Origin: Lactiplantibacillus dongliensis
Lineage (GTDB): Bacteria > Bacillota > Bacilli > Lactobacillales > Lactobacillaceae
Direction of reading: 5' to 3'
DNA: 64,000 nucleotides
NCBI RefSeq assembly: GCF_005405105.1
Contig: NZ_BJDK01000005.1
Coordinates: forward strand, 1 to 64,000
The position numbers were made by a program, and so were the translations under genes. Under the pieces are notes generated by a model. That model had not been told where the DNA came from, did not search any database, and was given only the letters and a program-made list of their open reading frames with translations. Below are positions 10,215 through 20,314 of the stretch, in pieces; within the stretch, counting starts at the first letter, position 1; the number at the start of each line of letters is the position of its first letter.

Positions 10215-10583
10215 GTGATCCAACAAGAAAGTCGTTTAAAAGTTGCTGACAACTCCGGTGCCCGTGAAATCCTAACTATTAAAGTTTTAGGTGGATCTGG
10301 TCGTAAAACTGCGAACATTGGTGATATCATTGTTGCTACTGTCAAACAAGCAACACCCGGTGGTGTTGTCAAAGCTCATGATGTTGTTAAGGCCGTAATC
10401 GTTCGGACTAAATCTGGTATGCACCGCGCTGACGGTTCATATATCAAATTCGATGAAAATGCTGCGGTTATTATCCGTGATGACAAGACCCCTCAAGGTA
10501 CTCGTATCTTTGGACCGGTCGCTCGTGAATTACGTGATAAAGACTTCATGCGTATCGTTTCATTAGCTCCAGAAGTTCTGTAG
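10215..10583 (+). CDS. rplN: 50S ribosomal protein L14
   Basis: 122 residues starting [18 protein letters not shown], with the AVIVRTK and [13 protein letters not shown] segments. L14 contributes to intersubunit bridges and to RsfS docking. GTG start at 10215 after GGGAGG. Confidence 0.97.
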   Translation: MIQQESRLKVADNSGAREILTIKVLGGSGRKTANIGDIIVATVKQATPGGVVKAHDVVKAVIVRTKSGMHRADGSYIKFDENAAVIIRDDKTPQGTRIFGPVARELRDKDFMRIVSLAPEVL

Positions 10584-10616
10584 TCACACACCGTAAATAA
10601 GGAGGTGCGCAACCTA

Positions 10617-10928
10617 ATGTTGATTAAAACTGGTGATAAAGTTCGTGTAATCAGCGGTAAGGATCGTGGTCAAGAAGGTACCATTAAAAAGGTTATCTCT
10701 GCCAAGAACCGTGTCGTTGTTGAAGGTGTTAACAAGATCAAGAAACACCAAAAACCTACGAACGTTAACCCTCAAGGCGGTATCGTTGATGTCGAAGCAC
10801 CAATCGATGCTTCCAACGTTATGTTCCTTGACCCATCAACCAACGAACCTACTCGTTTAGGTGTCCGTCGTGAAGATGGCAAGCGTGTCCGCTTCGCAAA
10901 GAAGTCCGGCAACGCTTTAGAAAACTAA
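10617..10928 (+). CDS. rplX: 50S ribosomal protein L24
   Basis: 103 residues with the KOW motif ([20 protein letters not shown]) at the N-terminus. I choose ATG 10617 because GGAGGTG at 10601-10607 is correctly spaced; an in-frame GTG at 10605 lies inside that site. L24 is one of the two initiators of 50S assembly. Confidence 0.96.
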   Translation: MLIKTGDKVRVISGKDRGQEGTIKKVISAKNRVVVEGVNKIKKHQKPTNVNPQGGIVDVEAPIDASNVMFLDPSTNEPTRLGVRREDGKRVRFAKKSGNALEN

Positions 10929-10959
10929 TATTACTGACTGAAAGGAGGAAGCAAGTTTC

Positions 10960-11502
10960 ATGGAAAACCGTTTAAAAGCTCAATATGAAAAAGAAATCGT
11001 CCCAGCATTAGTGGATAAGTTTAATTACACTTCAGTAATGCAAGTACCTAAGATGGCTAAGATTGTTTTAAACATGGGTGTTGGTGATGCAGTCACTAAC
11101 GCTAAGAACTTAGACGAAGCAGTTGAAGAATTGACTTTGATCTCCGGCCAAAAACCTTTGGTTACGCGAGCAAAGAAATCTATCGCTGGTTTCCGTCTTC
11201 GTGAAGGTATGGCAATCGGTGCCAAAGTCGACTTACGTGGTGAACGTATGTATGACTTCTTAGACAAGTTGATCAACGTTTCATTACCACGTGTTCGTGA
11301 TTTCCATGGTGTAAGTACTCGTTCATTTGATGGTCGCGGTAACTACACATTGGGTGTCCGTGAACAATTGATCTTCCCAGAAATCAACTATGATAATGTT
11401 AACCGTGTCCGCGGTTTGGACATTGTAATTGTTACGACAGCTGATAGTGATGAAGAATCACGTGAGTTGTTGACTCAATTTGGCATGCCATTTGCTAAAT
11501 AA
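10960..11502 (+). CDS. rplE: 50S ribosomal protein L5
   Basis: 180 residues with the family's [11 protein letters not shown] and RVRDFHGVS segments. L5 binds 5S rRNA with L18 and contacts the P-site tRNA. AAAGGAGG precedes ATG 10960. Confidence 0.97.
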   Translation: MENRLKAQYEKEIVPALVDKFNYTSVMQVPKMAKIVLNMGVGDAVTNAKNLDEAVEELTLISGQKPLVTRAKKSIAGFRLREGMAIGAKVDLRGERMYDFLDKLINVSLPRVRDFHGVSTRSFDGRGNYTLGVREQLIFPEINYDNVNRVRGLDIVIVTTADSDEESRELLTQFGMPFAK

Positions 11503-11522
11503 CCGAAGGGGGTTAATCGAAG

Positions 11523-11708
11523 TTGGCTAAAAAATCACTTATTGTTAAACAACAACGTGGTGCGAAGTTTGCTGTTCAAAACTATACTCGTTGCGAACGT
11601 TGTGGTCGTCCACATTCAGTTTACCGTAAATTCCACTTGTGCCGTATCTGTTTACGCGAACTGGCCCACAAAGGTCAAATCCCTGGCATGAAAAAGGCCA
11701 GCTGGTAA
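11523..11708 (+). CDS. rpsN: 30S ribosomal protein S14, zinc type (S14Z)
   Basis: 61 residues, the short zinc-ribbon form: Cys-x2-Cys (CERC) and Cys-x2-Cys (CRIC) flank a [12 protein letters not shown] stretch. This is the C+ version; Firmicutes often carry a second, longer zinc-free copy elsewhere for zinc limitation. Starts at TTG 11523 after AAGGGGG. Confidence 0.96.
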   Translation: MAKKSLIVKQQRGAKFAVQNYTRCERCGRPHSVYRKFHLCRICLRELAHKGQIPGMKKASW

Positions 11709-11741
11709 AAACGAACCCAAGTTAAAGGAGGTTAAACTTTC

Positions 11742-12137
11742 ATGATGACTGATCCAATCGCAGATTTCTTGACTCGTATCCGTAACGCTAACATGGTACG
11801 CCACGATTCATTAGAAGTTCCTGCATCAAAAATCAAACGCAACATTGCCGAAATTTTAAAGAATGAAGGTTTTGTTCGCGACGTTGAATATATCGATGAT
11901 GACAAACAGGGCATCATCCGTGTCTTCTTGAAGTATGGTAAAGACAACGAACGTGTAATTAGTGGTTTGAAACGTATTTCAAAGCCTGGTTTACGTTCAT
12001 ATGTCAAAGCTGATGCTGTTCCTAAGGTTTTAAACGGCTTAGGTATTGCTATTCTTTCAACTTCAGAAGGCGTAGTTACTGATAAAGAAGCTCGCGCTAA
12101 GAAGCTTGGCGGCGAAGTTTTAGCTTACGTTTGGTAA
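11742..12137 (+). CDS. rpsH: 30S ribosomal protein S8
   Basis: 131 residues, start [16 protein letters not shown] and C-terminal [23 protein letters not shown]8 is a primary 16S binder and in E. coli the repressor of the spc operon. Two adjacent ATG codons (11742 and 11745) both fit the AAAGGAGG site; I give the first. Confidence 0.97.
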   Translation: MMTDPIADFLTRIRNANMVRHDSLEVPASKIKRNIAEILKNEGFVRDVEYIDDDKQGIIRVFLKYGKDNERVISGLKRISKPGLRSYVKADAVPKVLNGLGIAILSTSEGVVTDKEARAKKLGGEVLAYVW

Positions 12138-12166
12138 TAAATAATTAAGACAGGAGGTGCAAGTAA

Positions 12167-12703
12167 GTGAGTCGTATTGGTTATAAAACAATTAATCTAC
12201 CTGCTGGGGTAGAAGTGTCACAAGCCGGCGAAGTCGTTACGGTTAAAGGTCCTAAAGGTACTTTGACGCGGAACATCGCTAGTGACATCACGATGTCAGT
12301 TGAAGGCAGCGAAGTTAACTTCACTCGTCCAACTGATGACTTTAAGATGAAGGCATTACACGGGACTACTCGTGCCAATGTCAACAACATGGTTGAAGGA
12401 GTTACTAAAGGCTTTACTAAGAACCTTCAATTGGTCGGTGTTGGTTACCGTGCCCAATTGCAAGGCAAAAAGTTAGTATTAAGCGTTGGTTACTCACATC
12501 CTGTTGAATTCGAAACGCCTAAGAACTTAACTATCGAAGTTCCTGACAACACACATATCAATATCTCTGGTATTGGTAAGCAAGCTGTCGGTGACTTTGC
12601 TGCTGAAGTTCGGGCCGTTCGTTCACCTGAACCTTACAAAGGTAAAGGGATTCGTTACGTCGATGAATATGTTCGTCGTAAGGAAGGTAAGACTGGTAAA
12701 TAA
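12167..12703 (+). CDS. rplF: 50S ribosomal protein L6
   Basis: 178 residues, two copies of the L6 fold, ending with [26 protein letters not shown], the conserved rRNA-binding tail. GTG start at 12167 after AGGAGGTG. L6 lies near the sarcin-ricin loop and the factor site. Confidence 0.97.
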   Translation: MSRIGYKTINLPAGVEVSQAGEVVTVKGPKGTLTRNIASDITMSVEGSEVNFTRPTDDFKMKALHGTTRANVNNMVEGVTKGFTKNLQLVGVGYRAQLQGKKLVLSVGYSHPVEFETPKNLTIEVPDNTHINISGIGKQAVGDFAAEVRAVRSPEPYKGKGIRYVDEYVRRKEGKTGK

Positions 12704-12746
12704 TGCAGCTTAGTGCTGTCCATACTATATATTAGAGGTGACTATT

Positions 12747-13103
12747 GTGATTTCAAAACCAGATAAGAACAAGACACGTCAACGTCGTCACGCTCGTGTC
12801 CGCGGTAAGATTTCTGGTACTGCTGAGCGCCCACGCTTAAATGTTTATCGTTCAAACAAAAACATCTACGCTCAAGTTATTGATGATGTAGAGGGTGTAA
12901 CGCTAGCAAGTGCCTCAACATTAGATAGCGAAGTAACTGGCAACACCAAGAGTGAAAAAGCTGCTTCAGTTGGCGAAATTGTTGCAAAGCGAGCTGCCGA
13001 AAAGAAAATTGCTGATGTAGTTTTCGATCGTGGCGGTTACTTATATCACGGCCGTATTCAAGCTTTAGCTGAAGCCGCCCGTGAAAACGGACTTAAATTC
13101 TAA
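12747..13103 (+). CDS. rplR: 50S ribosomal protein L18
   Basis: 118 residues starting [18 protein letters not shown]. The in-frame GTG at 12738 is part of the GAGGTG ribosome binding site, so GTG 12747 is the likely start and gives the usual family length. L18 binds 5S rRNA with L5. C-terminal [26 protein letters not shown] is typical. Confidence 0.95.
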   Translation: MISKPDKNKTRQRRHARVRGKISGTAERPRLNVYRSNKNIYAQVIDDVEGVTLASASTLDSEVTGNTKSEKAASVGEIVAKRAAEKKIADVVFDRGGYLYHGRIQALAEAARENGLKF

Positions 13104-13123
13104 CAAAGGAGGAATAATACCAC

Positions 13124-13624
13124 ATGACTTTCATTGATCCATCAAAATTAGATCTTGACGATAATGTTGTTGCCATTAACCGGATTACTAAAGTTGTTAA
13201 AGGTGGTCGTCGTCTTCGTTTTGCCGCATTGGTAATCGTTGGTGACCACAAAGGACACGTTGGTTTCGGTACTGGTAAGGCTCAAGAAGTTCCAGAAGCA
13301 ATTCGGAAAGCATCCGAAGCTGCTAAAAAGAACTTGATCACTGTACCTATGGTCGGTACAACCATTCCTCATGAAGCTCTCGGAGTTTTCGGTGGCGGAC
13401 GCATCTTGTTGAAGCCAGCCGTTGAAGGTTCTGGAGTTGCTGCTGGTGGCGCCGTTCGTGCCGTCATGGAATTGGCTGGTATTGATGATGTTACTAGTAA
13501 GCGTCTTGGCTCCAATACGCCAGTTAACGTTGTTCGTGCAACGTTTGAAGGCTTGAAGAGTTTGAAGAAGGCTGAACAGATCGCTGCTTTACGTGGCGTT
13601 TCAGTTGAACATTTAGCTGAATAG
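13124..13624 (+). CDS. rpsE: 30S ribosomal protein S5
   Basis: 166 residues: N-terminal double-stranded RNA-binding-like domain ([19 protein letters not shown]-like stretch) and C-terminal S5 domain. The loop around GRRLRF is where spectinomycin and ram changes occur in other bacteria; nothing unusual is seen here. AAAGGAGG precedes ATG 13124. Confidence 0.97.
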   Translation: MTFIDPSKLDLDDNVVAINRITKVVKGGRRLRFAALVIVGDHKGHVGFGTGKAQEVPEAIRKASEAAKKNLITVPMVGTTIPHEALGVFGGGRILLKPAVEGSGVAAGGAVRAVMELAGIDDVTSKRLGSNTPVNVVRATFEGLKSLKKAEQIAALRGVSVEHLAE

Positions 13625-13637
13625 GAGGACAAACAAC

Positions 13638-13820
13638 ATGGCTCAATTAAAGATCACTTTAGTGCGCAGTGCGGCTCATCGTCTTCCTAAGCAACGTAAA
13701 ATCGTTAAGGAATTAGGTTTAGGTCGAGTAAACAGCTCAGTTGTTAAACCTGATGACGCAGCTACTCGCGGTCAAATCTTCCTCATCGCTCATTTGATTG
13801 ATGTTGAAGTAATTAAGTAA
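13638..13820 (+). CDS. rpmD: 50S ribosomal protein L30
   Basis: 60 residues, the normal short bacterial L30, starting [21 protein letters not shown]. Present in most Firmicutes between rpsE and rplO. AGGAGG overlaps the end of rpsE, 13 bases away. Confidence 0.96.
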   Translation: MAQLKITLVRSAAHRLPKQRKIVKELGLGRVNSSVVKPDDAATRGQIFLIAHLIDVEVIK

Positions 13821-13851
13821 TTAAAATATTAAAAGAGGAGGTGCCTACTAG

Positions 13852-14283
13852 ATGAAGTTACATGAATTAACACCAAGTGAAGGTTCACGTTTTTCACGTC
13901 GTCGTATTGGTCGTGGTGACTCAAGTGGCCAAGGTAAAACTTCTGGTCGTGGTCAAAAAGGCCAAAAGGCGCGTGGTAAGGTTCGTGTCGGGTTCGAAGG
14001 TGGCCAAATGCCATTGTACCGTCGGATTCCTAAACGTGGATTTACTAATATCAACCGTAAAGAATTTGCGGTTGTCAACCTTGATGGTTTGAACCGTTTT
14101 GATGATGGTGCAGAAGTTACACCTGAATCATTAAAGGCTGCCGGCTTGGTTAAGAAGAGTGCTGCTGTCAAGATTCTTGGCAACGGTAGTCTGGATAAAA
14201 AGTTAACAGTCAAGGCAAGCAAGTTCTCCGAATCTGCTGTTAAGGCAATCGAAGCTGCTGGCGGTAAAACTGAGGTGATCTAA
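13852..14283 (+). CDS. rplO: 50S ribosomal protein L15
   Basis: 143 residues. The glycine-rich, basic N-terminal arm ([23 protein letters not shown], about 16-38) that threads into 23S rRNA is clear, followed by the globular domain. AGAGGAGGTG precedes ATG 13852. Its last codons carry the ribosome binding site for secY. Confidence 0.97.
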   Translation: MKLHELTPSEGSRFSRRRIGRGDSSGQGKTSGRGQKGQKARGKVRVGFEGGQMPLYRRIPKRGFTNINRKEFAVVNLDGLNRFDDGAEVTPESLKAAGLVKKSAAVKILGNGSLDKKLTVKASKFSESAVKAIEAAGGKTEVI

Positions 14284-14284
14284 C

Positions 14285-15580
14285 TTGCTGACTACCATGA
14301 AGGACGCTCTGAAAGTTAAGGATATTCGGAATAAAATTCTGTTCACGTTGGGCGTTTTGATTGTATTTCGTCTTGGCTCTTATATCACAGTACCAGGAGT
14401 AAATGCAAAGGCGCTTCAATCCGTTGCATCAACTGGACTTATAAGTATGCTGAATACATTCAGTGGTGGCGGTTTAACAAATTATTCCATCCTTGCTATG
14501 GGGGTATCCCCTTACATTACTGCACAAATCATTGTCCAATTGCTTCAGATGGACATTGTTCCGAAATTTGTTGAATGGGGCAAACAAGGTGAAGTTGGCC
14601 GACGGAAGCTTAATCAAGCGACCCGTTGGATGACAATCGTCTTGGCTTTCGTTCAATCGATTGGGATTACGGCTGGTTTTAACTCTTTGAGTCAACTTAA
14701 GTTGGTTCAAAATCCGGGTGTGTCGACTTACCTTACGATTGGGATTATCCTGACCGGTGGGGCTATGTTCACCACTTGGTTAGGGGATATGATCACCGAT
14801 CGCGGTATGGGTAATGGGGTTTCAATCATTATCTTTGCTGGGATTTTAGCTCGGACACCCACATCGATTTATCAAATTTACCAAGAACAATTTGTTAATG
14901 TCGCTAAGAGTCAATGGTGGCAGAGTATTTTGTTCGTCCTTGGTTTATTAGTCTTGGTCATTGCCATCGTTATGTTTGTAACGTGGGTTGAACAAGCTAA
15001 TGATCGAGTACCAATTCAATATACTCGGCGTGCAGCTGGTGCACCTGACAGTAGTTACCTACCACTTAAGGTGAATGTTGCCGGGGTTATTCCCGTTATC
15101 TTCGCGAGTTCGTTCATCGCAACACCACAAACAATTTTACTAGGTTTCCAATCCAGTCATGGTGGCGATACTTGGTATACCGTTTTGACGAGTATCTTTA
15201 ATATGCAGTCGACACCCGGTGCGATTTTATATACCGTACTGATTGTGCTTTTTACTTTCTTCTATGCGTTTGTTCAGGTCAATCCTGAAAAACTATCGAA
15301 GAACTTACAAAAGCAAGGCAGCTATATCCCAGGTGTTTGGCCTGGTAAAGATACCCAAGATTGGGTTTCAAAATTGTTAATGCGATTAAGTACAGTCGGT
15401 GCCCTTTACCTTGGATTAATTTCCTTGATTCCATTATTAGCGTCAGATATCTGGGGCTTAGATGAATCAATTGGTTTAGGCGGAACGAGTTTACTGATCG
15501 TTGTTGGGGTTGCCCTTGAAACAATTCGTCAAATTAAAGGGTTAATGATGAAACGCGACTATGTCGGTTTTATTCGTTAA
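14285..15580 (+). CDS. secY: Protein translocase channel subunit SecY
   Basis: 431 residues with ten membrane segments, the central pore of the Sec translocon (with SecE and SecG, and SecA as motor). The N-terminal KVKDIRNKILFTL helix, the GVSPYITAQI stretch in TM2 and the C-terminal cytosolic loops are typical. I take TTG 14285 because GAGGTGAT at 14272-14279 is well spaced; ATG 14297 is too far. It is coupled to rplO with one base between stop and start. Confidence 0.95.
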   Translation: MLTTMKDALKVKDIRNKILFTLGVLIVFRLGSYITVPGVNAKALQSVASTGLISMLNTFSGGGLTNYSILAMGVSPYITAQIIVQLLQMDIVPKFVEWGKQGEVGRRKLNQATRWMTIVLAFVQSIGITAGFNSLSQLKLVQNPGVSTYLTIGIILTGGAMFTTWLGDMITDRGMGNGVSIIIFAGILARTPTSIYQIYQEQFVNVAKSQWWQSILFVLGLLVLVIAIVMFVTWVEQANDRVPIQYTRRAAGAPDSSYLPLKVNVAGVIPVIFASSFIATPQTILLGFQSSHGGDTWYTVLTSIFNMQSTPGAILYTVLIVLFTFFYAFVQVNPEKLSKNLQKQGSYIPGVWPGKDTQDWVSKLLMRLSTVGALYLGLISLIPLLASDIWGLDESIGLGGTSLLIVVGVALETIRQIKGLMMKRDYVGFIR

Positions 15581-15591
15581 TCATCAGCGAG

Positions 15592-15616
15592 TGTGTTGGG
15601 GAGACTCAACACATTT
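15592..15616 (+). terminator. Weak terminator/attenuator between secY and adk
   Basis: A 9-bp stem (15592-15600 with 15605-15613, GAGA loop) followed by only three T. More likely a processing or attenuation hairpin than a full stop, as the operon continues. Confidence 0.5.
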
Positions 15617-15639
15617 GTGCATTTTAGGAGGAAAAAACT

Positions 15640-16299
15640 ATGGGAACAATGAACCTAATTTTGATGGGACTACCAGGTGCCGGTAAGGGTACTCAAGCAC
15701 AGAAAATCCTTGAAGATTTTGATATTCCTCATATTTCTACGGGTGATATCTTTCGGGCAGCAATTAAGAATGAAACCAAAATGGGGCTGGAAGCTAAAAA
15801 GTATATCGACCAAGGTAACTTGGTTCCAGACGAAGTCACTAATGGCATCGTCAAAGAACGGTTAGCTGAAGCTGATACTGCCAAAGGTTTCTTGCTTGAT
15901 GGTTATCCACGTAATATTGATCAAGCCCATGCGCTTCAACAAATCGGCCAAGATTTGAACAAGCCATTGGACGGGGTCATTAACATCCATGTTGAACCTA
16001 GTGTGTTAGTCGAACGACTTTCCGGTCGGTTCATCTGCCGGACTTGTGGTGCAACTTATCATAAGTTATACAACAAGCCTAAGGTAGAAGGCACTTGTGA
16101 TGTTTGTGGCGGCCATGATTTCTATCAACGTGATGATGACAAGCCGGCAACGGTCAAGAATCGGTTGGATGTCAACGTTAAGTTGAATACTCCGTTGATT
16201 GATTTTTATGAAAAAGCCAACTTGCTTCACAATGTCGATGGTGATCGCGACATTGATGATGTTTATCAAGATATCAAATCGATTCTTGATAACCTTTAA
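15640..16299 (+). CDS. adk: Adenylate kinase
   Basis: 219 residues, catalysing ATP + AMP to 2 ADP. P-loop [10 protein letters not shown] at about 10-19, AMP site [15 protein letters not shown] near residue 90, and a zinc-type LID domain with Cys-x2-Cys (CRTC) and Cys-x2-Cys (CDVC), usual in Gram-positive long-form kinases. GGAGG is upstream of ATG 15640. The secY-adk-infA order is conserved; methionine aminopeptidase (map), often here, is absent. Confidence 0.97.
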   Translation: MGTMNLILMGLPGAGKGTQAQKILEDFDIPHISTGDIFRAAIKNETKMGLEAKKYIDQGNLVPDEVTNGIVKERLAEADTAKGFLLDGYPRNIDQAHALQQIGQDLNKPLDGVINIHVEPSVLVERLSGRFICRTCGATYHKLYNKPKVEGTCDVCGGHDFYQRDDDKPATVKNRLDVNVKLNTPLIDFYEKANLLHNVDGDRDIDDVYQDIKSILDNL

Positions 16300-16476
16300 T
16301 CAAAAAGAGTCTAAAAGCGGCGTCATTTGCTTTTCAGAGGGCGTTGTGATAAACTTATTCAGGTTTAGCCGTTGAATGATTTAATGTTTTTTTAACATAA
16401 AAATGATTAGCGACTGGTTCGAAAAGCGGACCAAAATCGTGGTAGCACGAAACCATATAATAAGGAGGGACACTAT
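16300..16476 (+). promoter_or_regulatory. Leader region before infA
   Basis: A 177-base gap with a T7 run near 16388 and a small hairpin (TCGTG 16437-16441 with CACGA 16446-16450) just before the infA ribosome binding site. The gap is unusually long for this cluster and may hold a promoter for the infA-rpmJ-rpsM-rpsK-rpoA-rplQ part. I could not define one with confidence. Confidence 0.35.
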
Positions 16477-16695
16477 TTGGCAAAGGAAGACGTCATCGAA
16501 ATTCAAGGAACCATCAAAGAAACATTGCCGAACGCGATGTTCAAGGTTGAACTTGAAAACGGCGCTGAGATCTTAGCTCACGTTTCTGGTAAGATTCGGA
16601 TGCATTACATTCGGATTCTGCCTGGTGATAAGGTTACAGTTGAAATGTCACCTTATGATTTAACAAAGGGTCGCATTACCTATCGTTTCAAATAG
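16477..16695 (+). CDS. infA: Translation initiation factor IF-1
   Basis: 72 residues, an S1-like OB-fold protein that occupies the 30S A site during initiation. The sequence [28 protein letters not shown] is the standard IF-1 start. TTG start at 16477 with TAAGGAGGG upstream. Confidence 0.96.
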   Translation: MAKEDVIEIQGTIKETLPNAMFKVELENGAEILAHVSGKIRMHYIRILPGDKVTVEMSPYDLTKGRITYRFK

Positions 16696-16730
16696 GGCGA
16701 CGCTTCGTACCTTATAGGAGGTAAATATTC

Positions 16731-16850
16731 ATGAAAGTAAGACCATCTGTAAAGCCTATGTGCGAACACTGCAAAGTTATTCGTCGTAAAGGCCGCGTGA
16801 TGATTATCTGCTCTGCTAATCCAAAGCATAAGCAACGCCAAGGTAAATAA
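16731..16850 (+). CDS. rpmJ: 50S ribosomal protein L36
   Basis: 39 residues: [23 protein letters not shown] and onward, with the zinc-ribbon Cys/Cys...Cys/His ligands of the C+ form (CEHC, C at about 28, H at about 33). ATAGGAGG precedes ATG 16731. The infA-rpmJ-rpsM order is universal. Confidence 0.95.
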   Translation: MKVRPSVKPMCEHCKVIRRKGRVMIICSANPKHKQRQGK

Positions 16851-16879
16851 TTTAACTTAAAGTCGGAGGTGAAATTTTA

Positions 16880-17245
16880 ATGGCTCGTATTGAAGGAATT
16901 GACTTACCACGTGACAAGCGTATTGTCATCGGTTTGACTTACATTTTCGGTATCGGTAATACTTCTGCAAAGAAGATTCTTGCTGAAGCCGGTGTTTCAG
17001 AAGACGTTCGTGTACGCGACTTAACTCCTGAACAAGAAGATAAGATCCGTGCCGTCGTTGACGGTTACAAAACTGAAGGTGACTTACGTCGTGAAGTTAG
17101 CTTGAACATCAAGTTACTTCAAGAAATCGGCTCATATCGTGGTATGCGTCATCGTCGTGGTTTACCCGTTCGTGGTCAACACACGAAGAACAATGCCCGT
17201 ACTCGTAAGGGTAAAAAAGTCAGCATCGCTGGACGTAAAAAATAA
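16880..17245 (+). CDS. rpsM: 30S ribosomal protein S13
   Basis: 121 residues with the helix-two-turn-helix start ([14 protein letters not shown]...YIFGIG), [17 protein letters not shown] and a basic tail that reaches the P-site tRNA. Pairs with S19. GGAGGTG precedes ATG 16880. Confidence 0.97.
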   Translation: MARIEGIDLPRDKRIVIGLTYIFGIGNTSAKKILAEAGVSEDVRVRDLTPEQEDKIRAVVDGYKTEGDLRREVSLNIKLLQEIGSYRGMRHRRGLPVRGQHTKNNARTRKGKKVSIAGRKK

Positions 17246-17269
17246 TAATAAGGGAGGTTTTCGAATTTT

Positions 17270-17659
17270 ATGGCAACTAGAAAGACAACCCGTCGTCGTC
17301 GGGTAAAAAAGAACATTGAATCCGGTGTGGCTCACATCCATTCAACGTTCAACAACACACTTGTTATGATCACTGATATGCAAGGTAACGCGATTGCCTG
17401 GTCATCAGCTGGTTCATTAGGTTTCAAGGGTAGTCGTAAATCAACACCTTTTGCTGCTCAAATGGCCGCAGAAGCTGCTGCTAAAGCATCAATGGAACAT
17501 GGCATGAAGACTGTTGAAGTCGCTGTTAAAGGTCCTGGTTCCGGTCGTGAAGCTGCAATCCGTGCTTTACAAGCCACTGGTTTGGAAGTTAGTGCAATTC
17601 GCGATGTTACGCCAGTTCCTCATAATGGGTCTCGTCCTCCAAAGCGCCGTCGTGTTTAA
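17270..17659 (+). CDS. rpsK: 30S ribosomal protein S11
   Basis: 129 residues. HIHSTFNNT and the C-terminal [18 protein letters not shown] are S11 signatures. It forms the 30S platform with S6/S18 and lines the mRNA exit. GGGAGG precedes ATG 17270. Confidence 0.97.
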   Translation: MATRKTTRRRRVKKNIESGVAHIHSTFNNTLVMITDMQGNAIAWSSAGSLGFKGSRKSTPFAAQMAAEAAAKASMEHGMKTVEVAVKGPGSGREAAIRALQATGLEVSAIRDVTPVPHNGSRPPKRRRV

Positions 17660-17745
17660 TCTGTGACGTTCATTTTGAGGGCAAACTTCATTTTGTACGC
17701 ACAACTACTAAACACCACGCGTTTTGAAAGGGGTAAAAGATAAGA

Positions 17746-18690
17746 ATGATTGAATTTGAAAAACCTAACATTCATAAAATTGATGAAAACGACAACTATG
17801 GTAAGTTTGTTGTAGAACCGCTTGAACGCGGTTATGGTACAACTTTAGGGAATTCACTTCGTCGGATTCTTCTTTCTTCTTTACCTGGCGCTGCTGTTAC
17901 TAGTATTCAAATTGATGGTGTGCTTCATGAATTTTCAACGATCGAAGGCGTGACAGAAGATGTTACGGCGATCATTTTGAATGTGAAGAAGATCGCACTT
18001 AAGTTAGAATCAGACGAATCTAAGACATTGGAAATCGATGTCAAAGGTCCAGCTAACGTTACTGCCGGTGATATTATCGGTGATGCGGATGTTGAAGTCT
18101 TGAATCCTGATTTGGCAATTTGTACAGTAGCAGATGGTGCACACTTCCATATGCGTATGACTGCTAATACTGGTCGTGGTTATGTATCCGCTGAGGATAA
18201 CAAACATCGTGAAGATGATATGCCAATTGGCGTTTTGCCTGTTGATTCATTGTATTCTCCAATTGAACGTGTTAACTACCAAGTAGAAAACACGCGGGTT
18301 GGTCAACGTGATGATTTTGATAAGTTAACCTTAGACGTTTGGACAAATGGTTCAATCACTCCGAGTGAAGCCATTAGTCTGTCAGCCAAAATCCTGACTG
18401 ATCACCTTTCCATCTTCGTAAACCTCACTGATGAAGCTAAGAACACTGACGTGATGGTTGAGAAGGAAGAAACGCATAAGGAAAAGATGTTAGAAATGAC
18501 GATTGAAGAGTTAGATCTCTCCGTTCGTTCATATAATTGTTTGAAGCGTGCTGGTATCAACACGGTTCAAGAATTAACTAACAAGACTGAAGCTGATATG
18601 ATGAAGGTTCGTAACCTTGGACGCAAGTCCCTCGAAGAAGTTAAAGCAAAATTAGCTGACCTCGGGTTATCATTACGCAAAGAAGACTAA
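17746..18690 (+). CDS. rpoA: RNA polymerase subunit alpha
   Basis: 314 residues. The N-terminal dimerisation domain ([24 protein letters not shown] at about 27-50) scaffolds beta and beta'. After a linker around 230-245 comes the alpha-CTD ([19 protein letters not shown]...[13 protein letters not shown]) that contacts UP elements and activators. AAAGGGG precedes ATG 17746. The 86-base gap before it shows nothing specific. Confidence 0.97.
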   Translation: MIEFEKPNIHKIDENDNYGKFVVEPLERGYGTTLGNSLRRILLSSLPGAAVTSIQIDGVLHEFSTIEGVTEDVTAIILNVKKIALKLESDESKTLEIDVKGPANVTAGDIIGDADVEVLNPDLAICTVADGAHFHMRMTANTGRGYVSAEDNKHREDDMPIGVLPVDSLYSPIERVNYQVENTRVGQRDDFDKLTLDVWTNGSITPSEAISLSAKILTDHLSIFVNLTDEAKNTDVMVEKEETHKEKMLEMTIEELDLSVRSYNCLKRAGINTVQELTNKTEADMMKVRNLGRKSLEEVKAKLADLGLSLRKED

Positions 18691-18711
18691 TACAAGGGAG
18701 GATATCCGTTC

Positions 18712-19095
18712 ATGAGTTACCGTAAATTACAACGTACAAGTTCACAACGTCGTGCCTTACTTCGTGATTTGACAAGTTCATTGATCGTTAACGGCCGCAT
18801 CGAAACCACCGAAGCTCGCGCTAAGGAAGTTCGCTCAACGACCGATAAGATGATTTCTTTGGCTAAGAAGGGCGATTTACACGCCCGTCGTCAAGCTGCT
18901 GCATTTATGCGGGACATCGTTGCTGATGTTAAGGAAGATGGCGACAACGTAACTGTACAAACTGCTTTGCAAAAGCTATTTAGTGACTTAGGTCCTCAAT
19001 ATGCTGACCGCAATGGTGGTTATACACGAATTTACAAGACTATGCCTCGTCGTGGCGACGGTGCACAAATGGTTGTCTTGGAACTCGTTGACTAA
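18712..19095 (+). CDS. rplQ: 50S ribosomal protein L17
   Basis: 127 residues, start [19 protein letters not shown], ending with [26 protein letters not shown]. Last gene of the supercluster, after rpoA as usual, and followed by a long bidirectional terminator. Confidence 0.97.
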   Translation: MSYRKLQRTSSQRRALLRDLTSSLIVNGRIETTEARAKEVRSTTDKMISLAKKGDLHARRQAAAFMRDIVADVKEDGDNVTVQTALQKLFSDLGPQYADRNGGYTRIYKTMPRRGDGAQMVVLELVD

Positions 19096-19262
19096 TTAAA
19101 TTGTTTTACGGATCACTGGGATTGTGGTTGACGGACGCTATGATGGTGGTTACTGCAAAAGGTGACTAAGTCTAGTTCGGAAGTTATTTATGTTGAACAT
19201 AGATGGCACATCACAGTCTTAAGTGATTTTTTTATGACTTGGTTAAGTTGGTCAACTAACAC

Positions 19263-19311
19263 AAAAAGCCTATCAGTGAACAGCGGATGCTGCTCATTGA
19301 TAGGCTTTTTT
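19263..19311. terminator. Long bidirectional terminator between rplQ and dmkB
   Basis: A13-bp outer stem (AAAAAGCCTATCA with its complement ending in T6) continues into a second imperfect stem around a GGAT loop. It has A-run and T-run flanks, so it serves both converging transcripts. Confidence 0.9.
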
Positions 19312-19318
19312 GTTGGGC

Positions 19319-20308
19319 TTAATTATGGCGTTCTAAGAGTTGTTGGGTAAGTTGCAGTAAGGTTGCCCGTGCTGGTACATTGGGTAGATGCTTAAGTGTA
19401 CGTAACGCTGTGTTAGTATACTTCTTAGCCAGTTGTTTGGCTTTAATGACCCCGCCAGCCGCAATGACCAGGCTTTGAACTTGTTGCCGCTCAGCTAAGG
19501 TTATTTGGCCCTGTTTACGTAAGAGCGGCAGCAGTTGTTGCCGGTAGTCTGTCTGTAAGGCATAGATCAGGGGCGACGTGTAGACGCCTTCTGCGAGGTC
19601 TTCTAAGACGGGTTTACCAATCTCTTGACTAGTTTCTTGATAATCCAAGATATCATCCAAGATTTGAAAAGCCATTCCAATCGCCATCCCAGCTTTGTTA
19701 GCCCGGTTAGCGAACAATTCGCTTTGACCCGATTCATAAGCGCCTAGGAAACAACTTAACGCGAAGAGTTCGGCCGTCTTACCTTGAATCTGTTCTTGAT
19801 AGTCCGCTAAAGTAATTTCAGTGTGAAAATGGCGATCTTTTTGATGAATTTCACCAATTAGAATCTTTTCCATATTAGCTGAATTTAATTGAATACTACG
19901 AAAGCTACTAGAGTAGTGGGACAAGATCTTAAAGACGACCACAAATAAGTAGTCCCCCGCATAGACCGCCACATCTTTACCGAATTGCTGCTGGATACTG
20001 ACCTGATGACGACGCAGTTTAGAGTCGTCAATGATGTCATCATGGATCAGAGTTGCTGTATGCAGCGTCTCTAAGGAAGCGGCGAGGGCAATCATCCGGT
20101 GCCGCTCAGTCGGCTTGAATTGCGAGAATAACAAGCAATAAGCAGGTCTTAACAGTTTACCGCCACTGTGAATCATATCCAAAATGGCCGCGGTGATGGC
20201 CGGGTCAGAAATATTGATATTGTCATCCATCAGTTGCATGACCTGCTGCAACTCGGGCTGCAGGGCGGGATAATCACGCCATAGCGGATGTAATTGCGTT
20301 GCTTGCAT
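19319..20308 (-). CDS. dmkB: Polyprenyl diphosphate synthase (heptaprenyl synthase component II-like)
   Basis: 329 residues, trans-isoprenyl diphosphate synthase family: first aspartate-rich motif DDIIDD at 90-95, the downstream RR pair at 99-100 and second motif DDILD at 218-222. It extends farnesyl/geranylgeranyl diphosphate into the long tail for (demethyl)menaquinone. Its neighbours on the same strand are the eetB, eetA and ndh2 homologues, which matches the DmkB of flavin-based electron transfer loci described in Listeria and L. plantarum. ATG 20308 has AAGGAG upstream. HepT is an alternative label. Product chain length cannot be read from the sequence. Confidence 0.85.
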   Translation of the reverse strand: MQATQLHPLWRDYPALQPELQQVMQLMDDNINISDPAITAAILDMIHSGGKLLRPAYCLLFSQFKPTERHRMIALAASLETLHTATLIHDDIIDDSKLRRHQVSIQQQFGKDVAVYAGDYLFVVVFKILSHYSSSFRSIQLNSANMEKILIGEIHQKDRHFHTEITLADYQEQIQGKTAELFALSCFLGAYESGQSELFANRANKAGMAIGMAFQILDDILDYQETSQEIGKPVLEDLAEGVYTSPLIYALQTDYRQQLLPLLRKQGQITLAERQQVQSLVIAAGGVIKAKQLAKKYTNTALRTLKHLPNVPARATLLQLTQQLLERHN

Positions 20309-20314
20309 GAAAAT

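Noticed and set aside
16427-16455. GTGGTAGCACG resembles the T-box sequence before infA
   Set aside because: The conserved T-box core GGTGGTACCGCG is not matched, and no specifier stem or terminator pair is visible.
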